Shown here in pieces: positions 56,637 through 64,000 of a stretch of 64,000 bases of DNA. Under the pieces are notes generated by a model. It was not told the DNA's origin. It ran no database searches and was given only the letters and a program-made list of their open reading frames with translations. The position numbers and the translations under genes are program-made. Each line of letters begins with the position of its first letter. The first letter of the stretch is position 1. Source of the DNA: Formosa sp. Hel3_A1_48 (GTDB lineage Bacteria; Bacteroidota; Bacteroidia; Flavobacteriales; Flavobacteriaceae). The stretch lies in assembly GCF_001735715.1 (NCBI RefSeq), contig NZ_CP017259.1, positions 1,952,455-2,016,454 of the forward strand. The letters are read 5' to 3'.

Positions 56637-57683
56637 TTAGAAAATGTTTTGATCAACGTCTTTGATGAACTTAACTAGTCCTTCAAAATAAATTTTCTGA
56701 TCATCAAATTGAGCTAAATGACTACCATTAGGACATAATAAAAAACGACCATTTTGAACTTCATTAGCTATGAACTCCATTTGCTTTGGATCCATAGTAT
56801 CATGAGTCGCTCCAATACTTAAGGTAGGAACGCTTATGTTTTTCAATTCATCCTTGATGTCCCAATATTTAAGTGTTGCATCTCCCTTGACCCCGAACTC
56901 ACTAGGTCCCTGCATGGTTACATATACATCGTGGTTGATGTGTTTGAAACTGCGGTTTAATGGTTCTGGCCATTGCGCAACTGGTAACCTAATGATGTGT
57001 TTGGTATAGTAGTTATTAACCACCAATTCCATATAACGTTCATTAGAGTAGTCTTCTTTTTCCTCGTAGTATAGAATTTCTTTCAAAACTTCTGGATCTA
57101 ATTTTGGGGCCAGTACATTGTCTGAGTAAGCTTGGTAATCAGGAATTGAAGGTACCATATTGGATATAATCAATCCCTTTAGATGTTCTTGATATTTTAG
57201 CGCATATTGCATACCTAGAATACCGCCCCATGATTGTCCGTATAAATAAAAATTAGATTTATCAAGATTTAAAGCAACACGTACTTGTTCAACTTCCTCT
57301 ACAAAACGGTCTAAATCCCACAGCGACAAATCTTTTGGCTGGTCACTGTAATAAGAGCCCAACTGGTCGTAGTAATAATACTCAATTCCTTCGTTGGGAA
57401 AATACCCATCAAAGCTTTCATATATTTCATGAGTCATTCCTGGACCACCATGAAGCAATAAGACCTTTATGCTTGGATTGTTCCCTACTCGTTTGGTCCA
57501 AACCTTAAATTCTCCTTTAGGGGTTTGAATAGGGATCATTTTTATACCGCCAAGGTATTGATCGTCTTTTTCAGAGCTATCTAAATATGCGGATTGTTGT
57601 GTGCATTTCATGTGCTTATTCTTGCCTTTACAACTCGAAAAAACAAGTACGACACTTAAGATTAAAATAATTTTAATTTTCAT
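56637..57683 (-). CDS. Proline iminopeptidase-like alpha/beta hydrolase, lipoprotein
   Basis: The 348-residue protein has a lipoprotein signal ending VFSSC (Cys 18). The oxyanion motif HGGPG is at 78-82, the nucleophile S151 sits in GQSWGG, and D295 (GATHD) and H322 (NGSHL) complete the triad. This is the pattern of prolyl aminopeptidases of family S33. Export to the periplasm or surface suggests peptide uptake. The acs gene is 13 bases upstream. Confidence 0.9.
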   Translation of the reverse strand: MKIKIILILSVVLVFSSCKGKNKHMKCTQQSAYLDSSEKDDQYLGGIKMIPIQTPKGEFKVWTKRVGNNPSIKVLLLHGGPGMTHEIYESFDGYFPNEGIEYYYYDQLGSYYSDQPKDLSLWDLDRFVEEVEQVRVALNLDKSNFYLYGQSWGGILGMQYALKYQEHLKGLIISNMVPSIPDYQAYSDNVLAPKLDPEVLKEILYYEEKEDYSNERYMELVVNNYYTKHIIRLPVAQWPEPLNRSFKHINHDVYVTMQGPSEFGVKGDATLKYWDIKDELKNISVPTLSIGATHDTMDPKQMEFIANEVQNGRFLLCPNGSHLAQFDDQKIYFEGLVKFIKDVDQNIF

Positions 57684-57696
57684 AAAGAATAAATTT

Positions 57697-59598
57697 TTAT
57701 AGTGAATTTTTTATAATATCCTCAACAACTTCGGGGTTGAGTAAAGTACTAATATCGCCCAAATTTGAACTGTCTTTATTTGCTATTTTTCTAAGGATAC
57801 GACGCATAATTTTACCAGAACGTGTTTTTGGCAACCCATTCGTAAACTGCATTTTATCTAACTTAGCTATTGGTCCAATATGCGTAGTTATTAATTGATT
57901 GATTTCTGATTGTAATTCAGTTTGATTTGAATACTCATTTTTAAGTGTGATGTATCCATACAAGGCATTTCCTTTTATTGGATGTGCAAATCCCACAATA
58001 GCAGACTCTGCAACTTGATCGTGTTCATTAATGGCGTCCTCTATGGGCGCAGTACCAAGATTATGACCAGATACTATTATAACATCATCTACTCGACCCG
58101 TAATGCGGTAGTGGCCATTTTCTTCTCTTAAAGCACCATCGCCTGTGAAATAATAATTTTTATAAGCAGAAAAATAGGTGTCTTCATACCTTTTGTGATT
58201 ACCCCAAATAGTGCGTGCTATTGATGGCCATGGATATTTAATGCACAAACGTCCTTCAGCTTTTGATTCCAGAATTTCATGACCATTTTCATCCATCAAT
58301 ACGGGCTGCACTCCAACAAACGGAAGCGTCGCATAGGTTGGTTTACCTTCGTAACAATTTGGCATCGGACTGATGAGTATCCCTCCTGTTTCTGTTTGCC
58401 ACCATGTATCGACAATTGGACAGCGATTTTGACCTATATGTTTATGGTACCATTGCCATGCTTCCTCATTAATAGGCTCACCAACGGTACCTATGACTTT
58501 GAGAGATGAAATATCATAAGAAGTTACAAAACTTAAATCTTGTTTGGCTAAAGCCCTAATTGCTGTGGGCGCTGTATAAAATTGACTGACTTTGTGCTTT
58601 TCTACAATTTCCCAAAAACGTCCGTAATCCGGATAACTGGGCACCCCTTCAAACATAACTGTAGTTGCCCCATTGAGTAATGGACCATAAACGATATAAC
58701 TATGTCCAGTGATCCAGCCAATATCTGCAGTACACCAGTAGATATCGTCTGTTTTGTATTGAAAAACATTTTTAAAGGTATAAGCTGTATACACCATATA
58801 ACCAGCAGTAGTATGTACCATACCTTTTGGTTGACCCGTAGAGCCGGAAGTATAAAGTATAAATAAAGGGTCTTCAGCATCCATTACTACAGGAGTGCAT
58901 TGGATAGAAGCATCATCCAATAAAGGTTGAAGCCATTGATCTCTACCCTCTTTCATATTAATATCGGAATGAATTCGTTTGGCTACTAGAACATTTTTCA
59001 CACTGGGGCAAGACTCCAAAGCTTCGTCAACAATCCCTTTTAAATCAATTGTTTTTTTACCCCGATAGCTCCCATCGCTAGTGATGAGTAATCTACAATC
59101 ACAATCATTAATTCTAGTTGCTAAAGCAATTGATGAAAAACCTGCAAAGACCACAGAGTGTATCGCGCCAATGCGGGCACAAGCCAATACTGAGACAGCC
59201 AATTCAGGAATCATGGGTAAATAAATACAGACCCGATCGCCTTTTTTTATTCCCCTAGATTTAAGAACATTAGCAAATTTATTCACACGCTCGTGAAGAT
59301 CTTTATAGCTAATTTGTTCTGAGCTTGAATTTGAGTCATTAGGTTCGAAAATAATGGCTGTTTTATTGGCATTAGTTTTAAGATGTCGATCGATACAATT
59401 TTCAGTGATATTTAGCTGCGCACCATCAAACCAACTAATTTTTGGAATTGAAAAATCGAAGTCTAAAACACTATCCCATGGCTTTTTCCATAAAAAGTTT
59501 TCTTTAGCCAATTCACCCCAAAATTGTTTTGGATTATTTGACGCTTGTTTATAATTTTCATGGTATAATTCGTTGTTTGTAATTGAATAATTTGCCAT
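57697..59598 (-). CDS. acs: Acetate--CoA ligase (acetyl-CoA synthetase)
   Basis: Acs activates acetate to acetyl-CoA through acetyl-AMP. The 633-residue product has the P-loop YTSGSTGQPKG and the WWQTETGG block. The final catalytic lysine is K596 in PKTRSGKIMRR, a site of regulatory acetylation in homologues. It shares the strand with the hydrolase gene downstream. Confidence 0.95.
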   Translation of the reverse strand: MANYSITNNELYHENYKQASNNPKQFWGELAKENFLWKKPWDSVLDFDFSIPKISWFDGAQLNITENCIDRHLKTNANKTAIIFEPNDSNSSSEQISYKDLHERVNKFANVLKSRGIKKGDRVCIYLPMIPELAVSVLACARIGAIHSVVFAGFSSIALATRINDCDCRLLITSDGSYRGKKTIDLKGIVDEALESCPSVKNVLVAKRIHSDINMKEGRDQWLQPLLDDASIQCTPVVMDAEDPLFILYTSGSTGQPKGMVHTTAGYMVYTAYTFKNVFQYKTDDIYWCTADIGWITGHSYIVYGPLLNGATTVMFEGVPSYPDYGRFWEIVEKHKVSQFYTAPTAIRALAKQDLSFVTSYDISSLKVIGTVGEPINEEAWQWYHKHIGQNRCPIVDTWWQTETGGILISPMPNCYEGKPTYATLPFVGVQPVLMDENGHEILESKAEGRLCIKYPWPSIARTIWGNHKRYEDTYFSAYKNYYFTGDGALREENGHYRITGRVDDVIIVSGHNLGTAPIEDAINEHDQVAESAIVGFAHPIKGNALYGYITLKNEYSNQTELQSEINQLITTHIGPIAKLDKMQFTNGLPKTRSGKIMRRILRKIANKDSSNLGDISTLLNPEVVEDIIKNSL

Positions 59599-59838
59599 CT
59601 CTTATACGTGAAATTTTATGCTACAATTAAATTATAACTAACATACAAAAAAAATCAACCAATTTAGTTTGTTAGGAAATAATAATTCTGATTCTAGAAA
59701 ACGCCCAAATAGTTACGGGTAAAACCTAAACTTACATAAAAATGAGATGTTGGGTATGATTGCATTCTTAAGAATGTTAAAAGGGTTATATGTTTATACT
59801 ATTAGTAAACAGAGCGCTCCTTTTGATTAGTTTTTTTT

Positions 59839-59846
59839 TATTTTTG
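59839..59846 (+). promoter_or_regulatory. -7 box of the membrane acyltransferase promoter
   Basis: TATTTTTG matches TAnnTTTG exactly, 30 bases before the TTG start at 59877. The rest of the 278-base gap from acs (59599-59876) is AT-rich; a gagcgctc palindrome near 59813-59820 is the only other feature seen. Confidence 0.5.
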
Positions 59847-59876
59847 ACATCTAAATTTAGTTTTATATTCTAAAAT

Positions 59877-60986
59877 TTGAAAAGTTCACGTTTATACTTT
59901 ATTGATACTGTTCGCGCCTTTGCAATTCTGATGATGCTTCAAGGCCACTTCATAGATACTTTGCTAGCAGTTGAATTTCGTGACCCTTCTAATGTAGCAT
60001 TTCGTGTATGGCAATATTTCAGAGGAATAACGGCCCCCACCTTCTTTACAATTTCAGGACTAATTTTTACTTACCTCCTGATGAAAGCTCGTGCCAAAGG
60101 GGATGTAGAAGAGCGAATAAAAAAAGGGGTTGTACGTAGTTTTATGCTGATTGGCATAGGTTATTTGTTGAGGATTCCTATTTTTAGATGGTTTACAGGA
60201 AAATTTGGTACTTATTTCATGGTGATAGATGTACTTCAGTGTATAGGGCTTTCCTTGTTGCTTATTGTTCTATTTTACAAGCTAGTTCGTCAAAATCATA
60301 GAATTTTTTCTATACTAATGATTTTTATCGGAACTTTAATATTTGCCTTAGAACCTTTGTACAGAACATATTCAGCCACAAACATCCCGCTGTTTTTCGC
60401 CAACTATATCACAAAAGCTAATGGATCGATTTTCACTTTAATCCCATGGTTTGGATATATGGCTTACGGAGCATTTATTGCATTCCTTTTTCAAGAATAT
60501 TTAACACACCCAAAATTCAGAAATAGTATTATCGTAGGGTTTTTGGCGATTGGTTTGTTTCTCGTCAATGGTTCTACTGCTCTACTACACTATATTTTTA
60601 AGTTTACACAAGTTCAACTCATAGATGATATCGCTAATTTTAATTATCTATTCATTAGACTTGGAAATGTTCTAGTAATTTTTGGAATTTTTTATGCCTT
60701 AGAACGTTTTCTAAAACATCCGATAATTTTAAAAATTGGCCAAAAAACACTTTCTATATATGTGATCCATTTTATTGTCTTATACGGAAGCTTTACGGGG
60801 TGGGGACTCAACCGGATTCTAAGCAAAAAATTAGACCCAACTCAAGCTGTTTTTGGAGCACTAATATTTCTCGTACTGGTAAGTCTAATGGCGGTTTACA
60901 GGATAAAAGCTAATACTTATATTTATGCAAAACTCAGAACAGCGGCACATAAAATTAGTCTTTTGATTTCAAAGAGAGGTATTTAA
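59877..60986 (+). CDS. Membrane acyltransferase (heparan N-acetyltransferase-like domain)
   Basis: The 369-residue protein has about ten membrane helices. The N-terminal [19 protein letters not shown] carries the conserved histidine of the DUF1624/heparan-alpha-glucosaminide N-acetyltransferase-like family. The start is TTG at 59877: there is no ATG before residue 18 and an in-frame stop lies at 59871-59873. The expected role is acetylation of a periplasmic sugar; substrate unknown. The 3' end overlaps purC by 32 bases. Confidence 0.82.
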   Translation: MKSSRLYFIDTVRAFAILMMLQGHFIDTLLAVEFRDPSNVAFRVWQYFRGITAPTFFTISGLIFTYLLMKARAKGDVEERIKKGVVRSFMLIGIGYLLRIPIFRWFTGKFGTYFMVIDVLQCIGLSLLLIVLFYKLVRQNHRIFSILMIFIGTLIFALEPLYRTYSATNIPLFFANYITKANGSIFTLIPWFGYMAYGAFIAFLFQEYLTHPKFRNSIIVGFLAIGLFLVNGSTALLHYIFKFTQVQLIDDIANFNYLFIRLGNVLVIFGIFYALERFLKHPIILKIGQKTLSIYVIHFIVLYGSFTGWGLNRILSKKLDPTQAVFGALIFLVLVSLMAVYRIKANTYIYAKLRTAAHKISLLISKRGI

Positions 60987-61917
60987 GCACATTGTGTTCT
61001 ATTCGCGCATTGATATCTGTTAAATCACTCTTTTCAAAGTCATCTCCAGTGATATTTTCAAAGAGTTCTATGTATCTATTGCTCACCGTTTCAATATATT
61101 CATCACTCATAAAAGGAATGGTTTGACCCGTCAAGCCTTGAAAGTCATTTTTAATCAACCACTGACGAACAAACTCCTTTGATAATTGTTTTTGGGGCTC
61201 ACCCTTCAGCTGCCGCTCTTCATAACCATCAGCATAAAAATAACGAGATGAATCAGGTGTATGTATTTCATCAATTAAAACAATTGTACCATCGGCTGTT
61301 TTTCCAAATTCATATTTAGTATCAACTAAAATTAATCCCTGAGCGGCGGCAATTTCACTTCCACGCTGAAACAATTTTCGCGTGTAATCTTCCAACACCC
61401 TGTAATCTTCTTCAGAAACAATACCCCGCGCCAAAATATCTTCACGAGAGATATCCTCATCATGATCCCCCATTTCAGCTTTGGTAGCTGGAGTAATAAT
61501 CGGAAATTCGAAGGCATCATTTTCAATCATCCCATCAGGCATAGGCACACCACAAAGAATTCTTCTTCCAGCTTTATATTCTCTAGCAGCATGACCAGAC
61601 ATATAAGCACGAATTACCATTTCAACCTTAAAAGGAGTACATAAGTGGCCAATAGCAACATTCGGATCTGGTGTGGCCAATAACCAGTTAGGCACCAAAT
61701 CTTCTGTTGCTTTCATCATCTTGGTAGCTATCTGGTTTAAAATTTGCCCTTTATATGGAATACCCTTGGGCATAACTACATCAAATGCTGATAGCCGATC
61801 TGTCGCAATCATCACTAACATATTGTTTTTGATTGTATATACCTCACGAACTTTCCCTTTGTATACATTTTTTTGACCCGGGAAGTTAAAGTTAGTTTCT
61901 GTAATCGTTTGATTCAT
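60955..61917 (-). CDS. purC: SAICAR synthase
   Basis: PurC ligates aspartate to CAIR in purine synthesis, consuming ATP. The 320-residue product is the long form. [12 protein letters not shown] is the ATP-binding start, followed by LVPNWLLA and [20 protein letters not shown] near the centre. It follows phoH after 8 bases on the same strand. Confidence 0.95.
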   Translation of the reverse strand: MNQTITETNFNFPGQKNVYKGKVREVYTIKNNMLVMIATDRLSAFDVVMPKGIPYKGQILNQIATKMMKATEDLVPNWLLATPDPNVAIGHLCTPFKVEMVIRAYMSGHAAREYKAGRRILCGVPMPDGMIENDAFEFPIITPATKAEMGDHDEDISREDILARGIVSEEDYRVLEDYTRKLFQRGSEIAAAQGLILVDTKYEFGKTADGTIVLIDEIHTPDSSRYFYADGYEERQLKGEPQKQLSKEFVRQWLIKNDFQGLTGQTIPFMSDEYIETVSNRYIELFENITGDDFEKSDLTDINARIEHNVLKYLSLKSKD

Positions 61918-61925
61918 AGGATTTA

Positions 61926-62879
61926 TTAATCTCTGTTTTCAATATTTTTATAAGCCTCTATAACTTTTTTAACCAATTTATGACGGATGACATCTTTGTC
62001 ATCCAAAAAGACCATACCGACTCCTTTAATTTCTTTCAGTATCAATAACGCTTCTTTAAGGCCAGAAATGACACGTCGTGGCAAATCAATTTGTCCTGGA
62101 TCACCTGTAAGTAAAAATTTAGCATTTTTACCCATTCGCGTTAAAAACATTTTCATTTGGGCATGAGTCGTATTTTGACCTTCATCCAATATTACAAATG
62201 CATGGTCCAAGGTGCGTCCCCGCATAAAGGCTAAAGGGGCAATTTGAATGATTCCTTTTTCAATATAATTATCCAATTTTTCATGAGGTATCATATCCCT
62301 CAAAGCATCGTAAAGTGGTTGCATGTAGGGATCAAGCTTCTCTTTTAAATCCCCAGGGAGAAATCCTAAATTTTCACCAGCCTCAACCGCAGGTCTCGTT
62401 AAAATAATTCGCTTTACTTCTTTATTTTTTAAGGCTTTTACGGCAAGAGCTACTCCTGTGTAAGTTTTTCCTGTTCCAGCAGGGCCAATTGCAAAAACCA
62501 TATCGTTCTGACGAACAGCATCCACTAGCTTTCTTTGGTTGCTTGTTTGTGCTTTAATAAGTCGCCCATTTACTCCGTGTAAAATAACCTGTCCGCTTTC
62601 ATTTGAAGTGGTGTAATCTTCTTCAGAATCGCTAGTTAATATACGTTCTATCATATTTTCATCGAGTTTATTGAATGAGCTGAAATGGTTAAATAGCATT
62701 TCCATACGTTTGTCAAATTCTTCAAGTAACTCTTCATCTCCAAAAGCTGTTATTTTGTTGCCACGAGCAACAATTTTCAACTTTGGAAAGTACCTTTTTA
62801 GGAGTTCTATGTTTATATTTTGAGGACCAAAAAATTCTTTTGGAGCTATTTCTTCAAGTTCTAAAACGAGTTCATTCAA
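61926..62879 (-). CDS. PhoH-like ATPase (PhoH/PhoL family)
   Basis: The 318-residue cytosolic ATPase has an N-terminal KH-like part and a P-loop GPAGTGKTY at about 132-140, followed by [18 protein letters not shown] and [12 protein letters not shown]. Homologues take part in RNA metabolism and phosphate response. No ATG is available at the expected place; a TTG at 62879 gives an N-terminus M-N-E-L that fits homologues, while a TTG two codons earlier is also possible. Confidence 0.9.
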   Translation of the reverse strand: MNELVLELEEIAPKEFFGPQNINIELLKRYFPKLKIVARGNKITAFGDEELLEEFDKRMEMLFNHFSSFNKLDENMIERILTSDSEEDYTTSNESGQVILHGVNGRLIKAQTSNQRKLVDAVRQNDMVFAIGPAGTGKTYTGVALAVKALKNKEVKRIILTRPAVEAGENLGFLPGDLKEKLDPYMQPLYDALRDMIPHEKLDNYIEKGIIQIAPLAFMRGRTLDHAFVILDEGQNTTHAQMKMFLTRMGKNAKFLLTGDPGQIDLPRRVISGLKEALLILKEIKGVGMVFLDDKDVIRHKLVKKVIEAYKNIENRD

Positions 62880-62993
62880 AGGCAATAATTTTTTTAGGGT
62901 GAAACATATACACTTTTAAAACATCATAAATGTACTAACATTTTTGCTTAAATATTTAGTAGTGTTAATAAAATTTAAAAACAAAAAATTATG

Positions 62994-63001
62994 TAGGTTT
63001 G
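62994..63001 (+). promoter_or_regulatory. Putative -7 box of the SAM hydrolase gene
   Basis: TAGGTTTG fits TAnnTTTG and lies 55 bases before the ATG at 63057. No -33 TTG is obvious, so this is tentative. Confidence 0.4.
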
Positions 63002-63056
63002 TAGAACAATTGAACTTCATTTTAATTATTTTTAATACAGCAATAGTTCTCACTCA

Positions 63057-63893
63057 ATGGCCATCATTACCCTTACTACAGATTTTGGAATGAAAGCACA
63101 CTTTGTTGGTGCAGTAAAAGGTGCTCTTTTATCCGAAATTACTGACGCCAATATTGTAGATATATCACATAACATTTCCCCTTTTAACGTTATGGAAGCT
63201 GCCTATGTAATTCAAAATGCATTTAGTAGTTTTCCAAAAGGAAGTATTCATGTTATTGGCGTTGATTCTGAACTCAATCCAGAAAATTCACACATTGCTA
63301 TGGTGCTAAACGGACATTATTTTGTTTGTGCCAATAATGGAATTTTGAGCATGATTTGTAATGATATAACTCCTGATCAAATTGTAGAAGTCAATATCCA
63401 TGACAAAATTGTAGGTAACTTTCCTGTTCTCGATATTTTTGTTAAAGTTGCTGCACACATCGCTCGAGGTGGTACTCTTGAGGTAATTGGCAAACCTATT
63501 GATGAAGTTAAGCCAATTAAAAACATCACACCCTTTGTTGGAAGTGACAACAATCAGCTTATTGGAAATGTGATTTTTATTGACCGTTATGACAATGTAA
63601 TAACCAACATCAAAAAATCATTTTTTGAAACCCTTCAAAAAGGTAGGCGTTTTGAGATTTCTGCACGAAATCACAAATTCAAAACAATCCATAACCATTA
63701 CTCCGATATAGTTGATTTTAGAATACCTATTGACAAGCGAAACGATGAAGGTCGTGGGCTTGTCGTTTTTAATTCTTCAGATTATTTAGAAATTGCAATG
63801 TACAAGAGTAATAAAGCTACAGTTGGTGGTGCATCCACCTTGATGGGATTGGAGATGATGGATAGTGTCACCATTAGCTTTTTTGACGATTAA
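63057..63893 (+). CDS. SAM hydroxide adenosyltransferase (DUF62/SAM hydrolase family)
   Basis: The 278-residue protein has the family start LTTDFGMKAHFVGAVKG (D9) and the DISH-type block VDISHNI, then VIGVDSELNPE. Members of this family hydrolyse S-adenosylmethionine to adenosine and methionine; fluorinases and chlorinases are specialised relatives. The halogen-binding signatures cannot be judged here, so the hydrolase role is the default. Confidence 0.87.
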   Translation: MAIITLTTDFGMKAHFVGAVKGALLSEITDANIVDISHNISPFNVMEAAYVIQNAFSSFPKGSIHVIGVDSELNPENSHIAMVLNGHYFVCANNGILSMICNDITPDQIVEVNIHDKIVGNFPVLDIFVKVAAHIARGGTLEVIGKPIDEVKPIKNITPFVGSDNNQLIGNVIFIDRYDNVITNIKKSFFETLQKGRRFEISARNHKFKTIHNHYSDIVDFRIPIDKRNDEGRGLVVFNSSDYLEIAMYKSNKATVGGASTLMGLEMMDSVTISFFDD

Positions 63894-63956
63894 ATTAAGT
63901 TTAAAAACATAGCTCAAATGTTAATAAGTTTGTTTCGTAAATACACAACGAAAGGA

Positions 63957-63964
63957 TATATTTG
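63957..63964 (+). promoter_or_regulatory. Putative -7 box for a gene beyond the right edge
   Basis: TATATTTG matches TAnnTTTG exactly, 36 bases from the window end. A TTTG lies 24 bases upstream (63929-63932), slightly further than usual. The coding sequence it would serve is outside the window. Confidence 0.4.
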
Positions 63965-64000
63965 TAAGTAAATAACTCGACAAATTTAATACCAAAGCAC

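Noticed and set aside
1..64000. tRNA, rRNA, CRISPR arrays, phage or transposase genes
   Set aside because: None could be recognised on either strand; no tandem spacer-repeat pattern and no cloverleaf-like motif was found by eye.

Overview
The window looks like chromosomal DNA of a member of the Flavobacteriaceae (Bacteroidetes), probably marine. The evidence is the AT-rich sequence, many promoters with the Bacteroidetes -7 element TAnnTTTG, A/T-rich gene starts with little Shine-Dalgarno signal, lipoprotein signals, and protein families typical of the phylum (DUF3822, DUF4294, flavobacterial YebC and DnaX forms). No tRNA, rRNA, CRISPR array, phage or intact transposase was seen. Family names come from recognition of the sequences, not from a database search.

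Layout. 0-6.2 kb: the end of a respiratory D-lactate dehydrogenase gene, pdxH, a dnaX-miaE pair, RNase P RNA, then an rsmD group. 6.3-10.2 kb: a plus-strand cluster of a RecD-like helicase, kdsB, a KdnB-like Kdo oxidase and an acyltransferase, which points to Kdo or 8-amino-Kdo lipid A core synthesis. 10.2-17.6 kb: yebC, an SDR gene, gcvT and the thrABC operon. 17.8-24.7 kb: fahA and glyA diverge, followed by an exported beta-helix lipoprotein, a thioesterase, a glutaminyl cyclase, SRP RNA and an SDR gene. 24.8-27.3 kb: fsa, then an accessory insert flanked by inverted repeats. It carries a lipoprotein with a glycine-rich tail and a small membrane protein. 27.3-31 kb: fabG, a vWA-like membrane protein and an SPFH protein.

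31-38.1 kb is a complete compact histidine operon (hisGDCBHAFIE). It is preceded by a histidine-rich leader peptide and a terminator/antiterminator pair, a clear transcription attenuator. 38.1-41 kb holds a divergent TruA-like gene, an MscS channel and small genes. 41-47.7 kb is ilvDBNCA on the minus strand, so with thrABC the window covers aspartate to threonine to isoleucine/valine synthesis.

47.9-56.6 kb is mixed: a CIA30-helicase pair, a frameshifted four-helix membrane protein, two divergent methyltransferase genes whose -7 boxes form one palindrome, a ZIP transporter, an M42 peptidase with a NUDIX gene, and an XRE regulator/membrane-protein pair with a palindrome over its promoter. 56.6-64 kb: a proline-iminopeptidase-like lipoprotein, acs, a membrane acyltransferase, purC, phoH and a SAM hydrolase. 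The most interesting items are the his attenuator, the kdsB-kdnB cluster, and the bracketed insert between fsa and fabG.
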